Below, piece after piece: positions 1-9,965 of a stretch of DNA of 64,000 nt (position 1 is the stretch's first letter; every line of letters starts with the position of its first letter). The position numbers and the translations under genes were made by a program. Below the pieces are notes generated by a model. The model was not told the origin of the DNA. It searched no databases and saw only the letters and a program-made list of their open reading frames with translations. Source of the DNA: JBKCUI01 sp052161605 (GTDB taxonomy: Bacteria; Planctomycetota; Planctomycetia; Pirellulales; Pirellulaceae); assembly GCA_052161605.1 (NCBI GenBank), contig CP197409.1; one strand, 5' to 3'.

Positions 1-1875
1 GTGGTGAAGGTTGATGGTGCGGTCACTGAAGACGCTTCCACACCGACACTGACGGACAGCGGCTCGATTACTTTCGCCGAAGTCGACGAAACCGATGTCA
101 TCAGTTCCTCGGTAGCTTTAACCAACACCTCAACCACCGGTCCGGCGATTCCAGCAGACTTGGAAACAGCGCTCGCCAGCGCTGTCACCTTAACTCAAAC
201 CGGCACCAACGACGGCACGATCGTCTGGGATTTTGCACTGGCTAACAGCCTTACTCAGTACTTGGCCGCTGGCGAATCCGTCACGGCCGTTTACACGATT
301 ACCGTGACGGATGACAGTGGAACCGCAAACAACACGGTAACGCAAGATGTGACGGTAGTGATTACCGGCACCAACGACGCGCCGACCATTACCGTCGTCG
401 ATGTGAATGGCGCCGTGACTGAAGACGCCTCTACACCGACACTGACCGATAGCGGATCTATTACTTTCGCCGAAGTCGACGAAACCGATGTGATCAGTTC
501 GTCGGTTGCGTTGAGCAGTACCTCGACGACTGGCCCAGCGATTCCTGCGGACTTAGCAACCGCGCTCACCAGTGCCGTGACGTTAACCCAGACAGGCACC
601 AACGACGGCACGATCGTCTGGGACGTTGCCCTGGCCAATAGTCTCACGCAGTACTTGGCCGATGGCGAGACCGTAACGGCTGTTTACACAATTACTGTCA
701 GCGACGACAGCGGAACAGCCAACGATACAGCGACTCAAGACGTGACCGTGGTCATCACCGGCACGAATGACGTGCCAACCATCTCGATCGGTGGCAGCGA
801 TAGCGCGGCAGAGACGCTCGGTGTCACGGGAGCAACGTTGACCACGGCTGGGTCGCTATCGGTGGCCGATGTCGATCGCACCGATGTGGTGACGGCGGGC
901 GTTACTAACTTTGCCAAATCAGGTGATCTTACCGGTTTGACGCTAAGCGATGCGCAGCTCGAAGCCATGCTGTCACTCAATGCTGACGTCATTTCGAACA
1001 CCGACCAATCAGGAGTTGTCCATTGGGCGTTTGATTCCGATGGTTACACGTTCGGTTACCTATCAGCAGGGCAGTCGATCACGTTGACTTACACCATCAC
1101 CGTGACCGACAGCCAAGGGGCGACCGATACCCAAGATGTGCTCGTCACCATTACGGGGGCCAATACTGCTCCTAACATCACGGTCGAAACCGGCGATAGT
1201 AACAGCGACACCTTGGTTGAAACCGATTCAACCCTCACAAGCACCGGTACCCTATCGGTTCTCGATATCAACACCACCGATACGGTGACGGCAGCGGTGA
1301 CGAGTGTTGCGACTTCCGGTACGACGGCTGGACTGCAATCAGACGAAGCGGCCTTGCTCGCCATGCTTTCCTTGGTTGAATCAAACGTTATCGACGGAAC
1401 GACCGAGACGGGCCAAATCACCTGGAATTTCCATTCGGGCAGCGAAGCGTTCGATTACTTGGCAGTTGGTGAATCGCTCGTTCTGACCTATACCATTACC
1501 GCAACCGATTCTCAGAACGACACGGATACCGAAACGGTCACCATCACCATCACCGGTACCAATGACGCGCCAACCATCACTGTGGTGAAGGTTACCGGAG
1601 CGGTCACCGAAGATGCTTCCACACCGACACTGACCGACAGTGGGTCGGTCACCTTCGCCGAAATCGACGAGACCGATGTCATCAGTTCCTCGGTAGCTTT
1701 AACCAGCACCTCAACCACCGGTCCGGCGATTCCAACAGACTTGGCAACAGCACTTGCTAGTGCCGTGACGTTGACGCAGACCGGTACCAACGACGGCACG
1801 ATTGTCTGGGATTTTGCCCTGGCTAATAGCCTCACGCAGTACTTGGCGGACGGCGAAACGGTCACGGCTGTTTAA
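1..1875 (+). CDS. Giant VCBS-repeat surface adhesin, N-terminal-side fragment (5' end outside window)
   Basis: The reading frame is open from base 1 and begins inside a repeat, so the true start lies upstream. It encodes A-type VCBS repeats 1-2, one B and one C repeat and most of A-repeat 3. VCBS repeats form strings of beta-sandwich domains in very large secreted or surface-anchored adhesins. The frame ends at TAA (1873-1875) in a position where the other A repeats read TAC for the Tyr of the V-Y-T-I motif. The frame then stays open, unshifted, to 7911, so this and the next entry are one gene interrupted by a single C-to-A change. It could be a real nonsense mutation, a tolerated or read-through stop, or a sequence error in repetitive DNA. 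Confidence 0.8.
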   Translation: MVKVDGAVTEDASTPTLTDSGSITFAEVDETDVISSSVALTNTSTTGPAIPADLETALASAVTLTQTGTNDGTIVWDFALANSLTQYLAAGESVTAVYTITVTDDSGTANNTVTQDVTVVITGTNDAPTITVVDVNGAVTEDASTPTLTDSGSITFAEVDETDVISSSVALSSTSTTGPAIPADLATALTSAVTLTQTGTNDGTIVWDVALANSLTQYLADGETVTAVYTITVSDDSGTANDTATQDVTVVITGTNDVPTISIGGSDSAAETLGVTGATLTTAGSLSVADVDRTDVVTAGVTNFAKSGDLTGLTLSDAQLEAMLSLNADVISNTDQSGVVHWAFDSDGYTFGYLSAGQSITLTYTITVTDSQGATDTQDVLVTITGANTAPNITVETGDSNSDTLVETDSTLTSTGTLSVLDINTTDTVTAAVTSVATSGTTAGLQSDEAALLAMLSLVESNVIDGTTETGQITWNFHSGSEAFDYLAVGESLVLTYTITATDSQNDTDTETVTITITGTNDAPTITVVKVTGAVTEDASTPTLTDSGSVTFAEIDETDVISSSVALTSTSTTGPAIPTDLATALASAVTLTQTGTNDGTIVWDFALANSLTQYLADGETVTAV

Positions 1876-4800
1876 ACCATCACCGTCAGCGACGATAGCG
1901 GAACAGCTAACGACACGGCGACTCAAGATGTCACCGTGGTCATTACCGGCACCAACGACGTGCCAACCATTACTGTCGTGAAGGTTGACGGCGCCGTTAC
2001 CGAAGATGCCTCCACACCGACATTGACAGATAGTGGTTCGGTTATCTTCGCCGAAATCGACGACACCGATGTGATCAGCTCGTCGGTTGCTCTCAGCAGC
2101 ACGTCGACCACTGGCCCAGCGATCCCAGCCGATCTGGCAACAGCGCTCGCCAGTGCCGTCACGTTGACGCAGACCGGCACCAACGACGGTACGATCGTTT
2201 GGGATTTTGCAATAGCCAATAGTCTCACGCAGTACTTGGCGGACGGCGAAACGGTGACCGCCATTTACACGATCACAGTCAGCGACGATAGCGGAACCGC
2301 GAATGATACGGCAACACAAGAGGTGACCGTCGTCATCACTGGCACCAACGACGTCCCAACCATCACCGTGGTGAAGGTGACCGGAGCGGTCACTGAAGAC
2401 GCTTCGACGCCAACATTGAGCGACAGCGGATCGATTACTTTCGCCGAAATCGACGAGACCGATGTCATCAGTTCCTCGGTTGCGCTTAGTAGCACATCTA
2501 CCACCGGCCCAGCGATCCCAGCCGATCTGGCAACAGCGCTCGCCAGTGCCGTCACCTTAAATCAAACGGGCACCAACGACGGGACGATCGTCTGGGACTT
2601 TGCAATAGCCAATAGCCTCACGCAGTACTTGGCCGAAGGCGAAACGGTCACGGCTATTTACACGATCACAGTCAGCGACGATAGCGGAACAGCTAACGAC
2701 ACGGCGACTCAAAATGTCACCGTGGTCATTACCGGCACGAACGACGTGCCAACCATTACTGTCGTGAAGGTTGACGGCGCCGTTACCGAAGATGCCTCCA
2801 CACCGACATTGACAGATAGTGGTTCGGTTACCTTCGCCGAAACCGACGAGACTGATGTCATCAGTTCCTCGGTCGCTTTAACCAGCACCTCAACCACCGG
2901 TCCGACGATTCCAGCCGACTTGGCGACAGCACTAGCCAGCGCCGTCACATTGACACAGACCGGAAACAACGACGGCACGATCGTTTGGGATTTTGCCCTG
3001 GCTAACAGCCTCACCCAGTACCTGGCTGACGGCGAAACGGTCACGGCTGTTTACACGATCACGGTTAGCGATGACAGCGGAACGGTGAATGACACGGCAA
3101 CGCAAGAAGTCACCGTGGTCATCACGGGAACCAACGACGTCCCGACCATCACCGTCGTAAAGGTTGACGGCGCCGTCACGGAAGACGCCTCCACACCGAC
3201 ACTGACAGATAGCGGCTCTGTCACGTTCGCCGAAGTCGATGATACCGACGTGATCAGTTCCTCGGTTGCACTCAGTAGCACCTCCACCACTGGTCCTGCT
3301 ATACCAACGGATCTGGCAACAGCGCTCACCAGTGCCGTCACGTTGACCCAAACGGGCACCAACGACGGCACGATCGTCTGGGATTTTGCCCTGGCTAACA
3401 GCCTCACCCAGTACCTGGCCGAAGGCGAAACGGTCACGGCTGTTTACACCATCACCGTCAGCGACGATAGCGGAACCGCTAACGACACGGCAACGCAAGA
3501 GGTGACCGTGGTGATCACCGGCACGAACGACGTGCCAACCATTACTGTGGTAAAGGTTGATGGGGCGGTCACCGAAGACGCTTCGACGCCAACGCTGACC
3601 GACAGCGGTTCGATTACTTTCGCCGAAATCGACGAAACCGATGTGATCAGCTCGTCGGTTGCTCTCAGCAGCACGTCGACCACTGGCCCAGCGATCCCGG
3701 CGGACTTGGCGACTGCACTCGCCAGTGCCGTCACCTTGACCCAAACCGGTACCAACGACGGGACGATCGTCTGGGACTTTGCAATAGCCAATAGCCTCAC
3801 GCAGTACTTGGCCGATGGCGAAACCGTTACCGCCATCTACACGATCACCGTCAGCGACGACAGCGGAACGGCCAACGATACAGCAACGCAAGAGGTGACC
3901 GTGGTGATCACCGGCACGAACGACGTGCCAACCATCACCGTCGTGAAGGTGACCGGAGCGGTCACCGAAGACGCTTCCTCACCGACACTGACCGACAGTG
4001 GGGCGGTCACCTTCGCCGAAATCGACGAGACCGATGTCATCAGTTCCTCGGTAGCTTTAACCAGCACCTCAACCACCGGTCCGGCGATTCCAGCAGACTT
4101 GGCAACCGCACTCACCAGTGCCGTCACCTTGACGCAGACCGGTACCAACGACGGCACGATCGTTTGGGATTTTACCTTGGCCAATAGTCTCACGCAGTAC
4201 CTAGCTGCTGGTGAAACCGTGACCGCCATTTACACGATCACGGTTAGCGATGACAGCGGGACGGCCAACGATACAGCAACGCAAGAGGTGACCGTGGTGA
4301 TCACCGGCACGAACGACGTGCCAACCATCACCGTGGTGAAGGTGACAGGCGCCGTTACCGAAGATGCTTCCACACCGACACTCACAGATAGTGGTTCGGT
4401 TACCTTCGCGGAAGTCGACGAAACCGATGTCATCAGTTCGACGGTTGCTCTCAGCAGCACGTCGACCACTGGCCCAGCGATCCCGGCGGACTTAGCAACA
4501 GCGCTCACCAGTGCGGTCACCTTAACGCAAACCGGCACCAATGACGGCACGATCGTCTGGGATTTTGCACTGGCCAACAGCCTTACACAATACTTGGCCG
4601 ATGGTGAAACGGTCACGGCTATCTACACGATCACGGTTAGCGATGATAGCGGAACGGCCAACGACACGGCAACTCAAAATGTCACCGTGGTTATCACGGG
4701 CACCAACGATGTGCCAACCATCACTGTGGTAAAGGTTGATGGGGCGGTCACCGAAGACGCTTCGACGCCAACGCTGACCGACAGCGGTTCGATTACTTTC

Positions 4801-6702
4801 GCCGAAATCGACGAAACCGATGTGATCAGCTCGTCGGTTGCTCTCAGCAGCACGTCGACCACTGGCCCAGCGATCCCGGCGGACTTGGCGACAGCGCTCA
4901 CCAGTGCGGTCACCTTGACCCAAACCGGTACCAACGACGGGACGATCGTCTGGGACTTTGCAATAGCCAATAGCCTCACGCAGTACTTGGCCGAAGGCGA
5001 AACGGTCACGGCTATTTACACGATCACAGTCAGCGACGATAGCGGAACCGCTAACGACACGGCAACGCAAGAGTTGACCGTGGTGATCACCGGCACGAAC
5101 GACGTCCCAACCATCACCGTGGTGAAGGTTGGCGGTGCAGTTATTGAAGATGCTTCGACCCCGACATTGACTGACAGCGGTTCAATCACCTTCGCCGAAG
5201 TGGACGAGACCGATGTGATCGGTTCGTCGGTAGCACTGGCTAGTACCTCCACCACCGGCCCAGCGATTCCTGTAGACTTGGCAACGGCACTAGCCAGTGC
5301 GGTCACGTTGACGCAGACCGGCACCAACGACGGCACCATTGTTTGGGACTTTGCTCTAGACAACAGCCTCACGCAGTACTTGGCCGATGGCGAAACGGTC
5401 ACCGCTGTTTACACGATTACCGTGTCCGACGATAGCGGAACGGCCAACGATACGGCAACGCAAGAGGTCACCGTGGTGATCACTGGCACGAACGACGTCC
5501 CGACCATCACGGTGGTGAAGGTGACCGGAGCGGTCACCGAAGACGATTCGACACCGACACTGGCGGATAGCGGTTCGATTACCTTCGCAGAGGTCGATGA
5601 CACCGATGTCATCAACTCGTCGGTAGCTCTCAGCAGTACCTCAACAACCGGCCCAGCGATCCCATCCGATCTGGCGACAGCACTCGCCAGTGCGGTCACC
5701 TTGACCCAAACCGGCACCAACGACGGCACGATCGTTTGGGATTTTGCCCTCGCCAATAGTCTCACGCAGTACTTGGCCGATGGCGAGACCGTAACGGCTG
5801 TTTACACCATCACTGTCAGCGACGATAGCGGAACCTCTAACGACACGGCAACGCAAGACGTCACCGTCGTCATCACCGGTACCAACGATGCTCCGCAGAT
5901 CATCATTGAATATGATAATAGTGCGGGTGTGCTTTTAGGAGTGACGGGATCTAGCTTAGAAGCCGATGGGACGTTAACCGTCACCGATTTAGATCGGACC
6001 GATACAGTGACTGCGACGATTACCAACTTCAGTAAGTTTGGGCAAACGGTAGGGCTAACCCTTTCCGATGCCGAACTCGAAGCGTTTCTGTCGTTGGTCG
6101 ATACGAACATTATTTCTAACACTCAGCAATCAGGCACGATCGAATGGAGGTTCGATTCCGACGGTTACACGTTCGGTTATCTTGGTGCGGGTCAGTCGCT
6201 TACGTTGACTTATACGATCACGGCCACCGACTCGCAGAATTTCTCGGCATTGCAAGATGTTACAATCGTTATCAATGGAGTGAACACGGCCCCAGGGATC
6301 ACCGTCGAGATTGGGGATAGCGACAATGTAGCTCTCACCGAAACGAACTCTACCTTATCGAGCAGTGGCACCTTATCAGTTGTAGATATCAATACCACCG
6401 ATACGGTCACCGCAGCAATAACGAGCGTTTTGGTATCGGGAACAACGACCGGTCTACAATCCAACGAAGCCGGCTTGCTCGCCATGCTATCCTTGGTCGA
6501 GACAAATATCATTGATGGAACAAGCGAGACCGGCCAGGTCGCTTGGGCTTTCAACTCAGGCAGCGAGGCATTTGATTATCTTGCTGTTGGAGAATCATTG
6601 GTTTTGACTTACACGATTACCGTGACTGACTCGGAAAACGACACCGGTACACAAAATGTCACGATCGTCATCAATGGCACCAATGACGCTCCTCAACTGA
6701 CA
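1..6702 (+). repeat. VCBS-type repeat array, 393-bp units
   Basis: Thirteen near-identical type-A units of 131 codons start at 1, 394, 1582, 1975, 2368, 2761, 3154, 3547, 3940, 4333, 4726, 5119 and 5512. Each starts around VVKV and ends around GTNDVPTIT. Two more divergent unit types, B (starts 787 and 5905) and C (starts 1183 and 6304), follow unit 2 and unit 13, giving the order A-A-B-C-A(x11)-B-C. The array continues left of the window. DNA identity between A units is high, which points to recent duplication or gene conversion. Confidence 0.92.
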
Positions 6703-7911
6703 GCGGGGTACCTGCATGTGGCGGAGAATTCTCCGATTAGTACAGTTGTTGGGCAATTAACAGGAACAGATTTAGATGCGTCGGACGTACTAACCTACAG
6801 CTTACTGAATAATGCAGGAGGTCGATTCGCCATCAACTCTGCGACGGGAGTGATTGTTGTCTCCAACGGCACTTTGCTAGACTACGAAACCAATACAAAC
6901 CATGCTGTGTTGGCAAGAGTAACGGATAGTGCAGGGGCGTTTGCTGAATTGTGGTTGACGATCATCGTCGACGATGTCAATGAAGCTCCCGTCGCCAGAG
7001 ATAATCGATACAGTACTAGTTTTATCGATGATCTCGTAGTCAGTGGTTCAGGCATTCTGGCGAATGATTTTGACCCTGATGGTGATCAGTTGACGGCTGT
7101 TCTTGTTTCGGGTCCGATTCGCGGAACCTTGCTCAGCTTTTCCCCGACGGGTTCCTTCCGATATCGACCTGAAGCAGGTTTCCAGGGCACTGTCGAACTC
7201 GCATATATGGTTACCGATGGCGAACTCTTTTCAAACGTGGCTACCGTTCGAATTGAAGTGGTAATGCCAGCGGTTGCCCAGCCATCGTCGAGCAGTAGCT
7301 CGTCCACCTCCAGTTCGAGTTCCAGCACTTCTAGCTCATCGGCTGCTTCAGGCCCAACTGGAAATCCATCGCAAAATATGGGATTCGTCGCTAAGCCAAT
7401 CAGTCCGACAAATGTTCAAAATCAGAACACTGACAACGATTCCGACGATGCGGCTCGCGCTGCGGCTATGACGGAACGTTTACCAATCGCGATAGAACAA
7501 ACTCAGGAATCACAATCGAGCGATCTCAAAGTCGGGTTTGCTCGTCAAACGGCATATGCGGCAACGCAATTCGGTACCTTTACATCTAACGCCGTCCGTT
7601 TTGAGTACTTTGTTGGCGACAAGGGGCGAGACTTTGTCGAATCGGACTCTTTGGAGATTCGTGACGAAAGACGAAGGTCTTTTGATGACAGGGAAAAGTC
7701 AAATGTGCAATTCGCCATGGATTCACTCGTTGTAAAAACCGTCGTGGGGTCAGGGGTTATGCTGATGGTTATGCAGGGGGCACAATTGGCCGCAACGCTC
7801 ATGGCCGTGAATCCTACTCTGTTGCAATTTGACCCGATGACGGTCATGGCAGGCTCCAGACGCGGGGAACGAGAGGTACTCAGCAAGGGTGAAAAGCTGT
7901 TCGACAAATAA
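1936..7911 (+). CDS. Giant VCBS/cadherin-like surface adhesin, C-terminal-side fragment
   Basis: This continues the frame of 1-1875 after the TAA at 1873. The GTG at 1936 is only the first possible start and has no Shine-Dalgarno sequence, so independent translation is unlikely. The order is: ten further A-type VCBS repeats, one B, one C, a cadherin-like domain (about 6700-6995, with a D-Y-E-T motif and a DDVNEAPVA ending), a further beta domain with an ILANDFDPDGD motif (about 7000-7260), a Ser/Thr-rich linker (7285-7345), and a tail with one hydrophobic stretch (about 7740-7830) followed by basic residues. The tail resembles the C-terminal ends of other planctomycete giant proteins as I remember them, and may anchor or sort the protein. 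Function as an adhesin or S-layer-like protein is inferred. Confidence 0.85.
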   Translation: MVITGTNDVPTITVVKVDGAVTEDASTPTLTDSGSVIFAEIDDTDVISSSVALSSTSTTGPAIPADLATALASAVTLTQTGTNDGTIVWDFAIANSLTQYLADGETVTAIYTITVSDDSGTANDTATQEVTVVITGTNDVPTITVVKVTGAVTEDASTPTLSDSGSITFAEIDETDVISSSVALSSTSTTGPAIPADLATALASAVTLNQTGTNDGTIVWDFAIANSLTQYLAEGETVTAIYTITVSDDSGTANDTATQNVTVVITGTNDVPTITVVKVDGAVTEDASTPTLTDSGSVTFAETDETDVISSSVALTSTSTTGPTIPADLATALASAVTLTQTGNNDGTIVWDFALANSLTQYLADGETVTAVYTITVSDDSGTVNDTATQEVTVVITGTNDVPTITVVKVDGAVTEDASTPTLTDSGSVTFAEVDDTDVISSSVALSSTSTTGPAIPTDLATALTSAVTLTQTGTNDGTIVWDFALANSLTQYLAEGETVTAVYTITVSDDSGTANDTATQEVTVVITGTNDVPTITVVKVDGAVTEDASTPTLTDSGSITFAEIDETDVISSSVALSSTSTTGPAIPADLATALASAVTLTQTGTNDGTIVWDFAIANSLTQYLADGETVTAIYTITVSDDSGTANDTATQEVTVVITGTNDVPTITVVKVTGAVTEDASSPTLTDSGAVTFAEIDETDVISSSVALTSTSTTGPAIPADLATALTSAVTLTQTGTNDGTIVWDFTLANSLTQYLAAGETVTAIYTITVSDDSGTANDTATQEVTVVITGTNDVPTITVVKVTGAVTEDASTPTLTDSGSVTFAEVDETDVISSTVALSSTSTTGPAIPADLATALTSAVTLTQTGTNDGTIVWDFALANSLTQYLADGETVTAIYTITVSDDSGTANDTATQNVTVVITGTNDVPTITVVKVDGAVTEDASTPTLTDSGSITFAEIDETDVISSSVALSSTSTTGPAIPADLATALTSAVTLTQTGTNDGTIVWDFAIANSLTQYLAEGETVTAIYTITVSDDSGTANDTATQELTVVITGTNDVPTITVVKVGGAVIEDASTPTLTDSGSITFAEVDETDVIGSSVALASTSTTGPAIPVDLATALASAVTLTQTGTNDGTIVWDFALDNSLTQYLADGETVTAVYTITVSDDSGTANDTATQEVTVVITGTNDVPTITVVKVTGAVTEDDSTPTLADSGSITFAEVDDTDVINSSVALSSTSTTGPAIPSDLATALASAVTLTQTGTNDGTIVWDFALANSLTQYLADGETVTAVYTITVSDDSGTSNDTATQDVTVVITGTNDAPQIIIEYDNSAGVLLGVTGSSLEADGTLTVTDLDRTDTVTATITNFSKFGQTVGLTLSDAELEAFLSLVDTNIISNTQQSGTIEWRFDSDGYTFGYLGAGQSLTLTYTITATDSQNFSALQDVTIVINGVNTAPGITVEIGDSDNVALTETNSTLSSSGTLSVVDINTTDTVTAAITSVLVSGTTTGLQSNEAGLLAMLSLVETNIIDGTSETGQVAWAFNSGSEAFDYLAVGESLVLTYTITVTDSENDTGTQNVTIVINGTNDAPQLTAGYLHVAENSPISTVVGQLTGTDLDASDVLTYSLLNNAGGRFAINSATGVIVVSNGTLLDYETNTNHAVLARVTDSAGAFAELWLTIIVDDVNEAPVARDNRYSTSFIDDLVVSGSGILANDFDPDGDQLTAVLVSGPIRGTLLSFSPTGSFRYRPEAGFQGTVELAYMVTDGELFSNVATVRIEVVMPAVAQPSSSSSSSTSSSSSSTSSSSAASGPTGNPSQNMGFVAKPISPTNVQNQNTDNDSDDAARAAAMTERLPIAIEQTQESQSSDLKVGFARQTAYAATQFGTFTSNAVRFEYFVGDKGRDFVESDSLEIRDERRRSFDDREKSNVQFAMDSLVVKTVVGSGVMLMVMQGAQLAATLMAVNPTLLQFDPMTVMAGSRRGEREVLSKGEKLFDK

Positions 7912-7945
7912 GCCTCAGCTAAGAACAGATCAGTCTATACTCACG

Positions 7946-9166
7946 TCATAGCGTACCGAGTCGATCTATCGCCTCATCCGCCCAGGGGCTTTGCGGAGCC
8001 AGTTGCAAGAAACGAAGCCAGTGAGGTGCTGCTCGATCCATTTCCCCTACTTCGTCCAAGCACCGCGCGAGATGATAATGCAAATCAGGATACCGATCGT
8101 CACGCGACAAAGCGCCCTCGAAAGCCGCGATGGCTAAATCAACTCGGCCGGTTTCGGCCAACACGCAGCCAAGGTTCGCCCGAGCCTCGATAAACTCTTC
8201 ATCGAGTTCTATTACGTTGTAGTACCGTTCCCTAGCTGCGGTTACGTCTCCAGTACGATAGAGCAACTCGGCCAACTGGAAACAAATCTCCGGGTGGCTG
8301 CCGTACCGAGCTAGTATGACGCGATACCACTCGATCGACTCCTCGAGTTGACCGGAGTCTTCTAATTCCTCGGCGGTACGAAGCAGATCGTCCCGAGTCC
8401 AATTGCTTAAATCGACCGGTGGCGGGCCAGATTCCCCCGCGACCTCTTTCTCAGGCAACGAGTCTGGCTGAGCAGCCAATACAATTGGCAGGGAATCATC
8501 GGAAACGGGAATCGTGTCGTCGGAATCAAAATCCAGATGCAACTGACCATGAGCCCCGAGCAACTTGCCCCCCTGTCGAAGCAGAAGCCGTCTTCCATCG
8601 ACGACTAAATCAAGATCAAGTAGGGATCGCTTCTCCACCCAAGGCTTAAAGTGAGAAAGCTGCTTGACAATGTCGGCTGGACGGGCACCTCGCGAAATCC
8701 AAGCCGTTATTTGCCGTGCATTTTGAATTTGCTCAAAATCGAAATATGGAAGCCTGCGAACAACCCGCGAACTTTGTAAGAGCCCCATTCGGTGCCAGCG
8801 TCGTATATTGCGAACCGGCGTCGAAAGAATCTCGGCCATCATGGCGGGAGTGTATTGTTGCCGCGTAGCTTGATCCGCTACTCCTAGTCGATGCAACAGT
8901 TCGTGCTCATGTATGACAACGGTTTTGCCATCGCGCAACCGCCTTCGAATCGTGTTGTCTAAAAACTTAGATATGTCCTCGCTAGGTAGCTCATCTGCTC
9001 CGATTACAATACAATCGATATCATCTGTGATTTTGTCCGAGGGTTCCGCGCCATATTCACGAAGCAACTGAAATGCTTCCTTACGCGAAAATGCCCCGAG
9101 CTTGCCGAGCAAGGCGACTCGTTTCTTCTCCAAAAACGTTCTATCCGTATCAGATTGGTCTACCAT
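7946..9166 (-). CDS. BRCT - MerR-type HTH - TPR fusion protein
   Basis: About 406 residues if it starts at ATG 9166, which has GGGAGA a few bases upstream. A longer form starting at 9226 would overlap surE. The N-terminal ~85 residues look like a BRCT domain (R-K-E-A-F-Q-L-L-R-E-Y-G-A followed by a D-C-I-V-I-G motif). The middle resembles a MerR-type winged helix (M-M-A-E-I-L...I-R-R-W-H-R-M-G-L-L). The last ~150 residues are at least three TPR units, including A-R-A-N-L-G-C-V-L-A-E-T-G-R. It has no membrane segment and is probably cytoplasmic. It lies directly downstream of surE on the same strand, so the two are likely co-transcribed. Partner and DNA target are unknown. The family reading of each domain is firm; the role is not. 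Confidence 0.82.
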   Translation of the reverse strand: MVDQSDTDRTFLEKKRVALLGKLGAFSRKEAFQLLREYGAEPSDKITDDIDCIVIGADELPSEDISKFLDNTIRRRLRDGKTVVIHEHELLHRLGVADQATRQQYTPAMMAEILSTPVRNIRRWHRMGLLQSSRVVRRLPYFDFEQIQNARQITAWISRGARPADIVKQLSHFKPWVEKRSLLDLDLVVDGRRLLLRQGGKLLGAHGQLHLDFDSDDTIPVSDDSLPIVLAAQPDSLPEKEVAGESGPPPVDLSNWTRDDLLRTAEELEDSGQLEESIEWYRVILARYGSHPEICFQLAELLYRTGDVTAARERYYNVIELDEEFIEARANLGCVLAETGRVDLAIAAFEGALSRDDRYPDLHYHLARCLDEVGEMDRAAPHWLRFLQLAPQSPWADEAIDRLGTL

Positions 9167-9191
9167 AGTTCTCCCGCCAAGACTCCGATCC

Positions 9192-9965
9192 TTAGAGCCG
9201 AAAATCCCAGGCTTGCATGTTCTCAAGTAACGGATGCTTGGTCATGTCGAATTGCAAAGGAGTGATCGTGACGTAACCAGCGGCCAGACTCGTTAAGTCG
9301 GTCTCGTGGGCTGAGGGACGTGGCGGTGGGTCGTTAGTAGACCAATAGTAGTTTCTGCCCTTGGGGTCTTGTCTTTTGATGTAGTGATCGCCGTATCGCT
9401 CGACTCCCATCGGCACACAGCGAACCTCTGGCATAACCCCTTGACGAAACTGGGCAGTTGCTGCCGTTGGTATGTTGATATTGAATAGGTTTTGTTCACC
9501 TTGCTGATTCGCAAGAATTTGTCGAATCAAATTCAACGCAATTCTAGCCGCTGCCTCAAAGTCAGCATGTGGATCCTCCTCCAGCGATACCGCGATGCTC
9601 GGGATGCGAAAAAACGCTCCCTCAATGGCGGCGGCCACCGTTCCGGAATACAGGACATTAATTCCCGCGTTAAGTCCACTATTGATTCCACTCACGATCA
9701 AATCGACAGGCCCCTGAGCCAATTCACTGACCCCAAGCTTGACGCAATCGGCCGGGGCACCGTCCACGGCCCAACCGCAGAACGCATCTCCCTCAAAAAT
9801 CACTTTGCAGGTCAACGGAGTAAGGTAAGTGATGGAATGCCCTACACCACTCTGCTCCGTTGCAGGAGCGACCATGAGAACGTCCCCCAACTCTTCGAGT
9901 TCCTTTCGCAGACATCTGAGGCCAGGCGCATAAACGCCATCGTCGTTTGCTAAAAGTATCTTCAA
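9192..9965 (-). CDS. surE: 5'/3'-nucleotidase SurE
   Basis: SurE is a metal-dependent phosphatase that dephosphorylates nucleoside 5'- and 3'-monophosphates and is linked to stationary-phase survival. The N-terminus carries L-A-N-D-D-G-V-Y-A-P-G, with the metal-binding Asp pair. Then come S-G-V-G-H-S and S-G-I-N-S-G-L-N-A-G, all SurE signatures. I place the start at TTG 9965 because GGAG lies about 9 bases upstream and the hydrophobic first strand starts at once, giving 257 residues, normal for the family. A GTG/ATG-type start at 10028 would add 21 unconserved residues. The BRCT-MerR-TPR gene follows on the same strand. Confidence 0.93.
   Translation of the reverse strand: MKILLANDDGVYAPGLRCLRKELEELGDVLMVAPATEQSGVGHSITYLTPLTCKVIFEGDAFCGWAVDGAPADCVKLGVSELAQGPVDLIVSGINSGLNAGINVLYSGTVAAAIEGAFFRIPSIAVSLEEDPHADFEAAARIALNLIRQILANQQGEQNLFNINIPTAATAQFRQGVMPEVRCVPMGVERYGDHYIKRQDPKGRNYYWSTNDPPPRPSAHETDLTSLAAGYVTITPLQFDMTKHPLLENMQAWDFRL

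Noticed and set aside
1711..5070. Long minus-strand open frames opposite the adhesin repeats (for example 1711-2319, 2932-3891, 4522-5070)
   Set aside because: They recur with the 393-bp repeat period and reflect the lack of stops in the antisense of one repeat, not independent genes.
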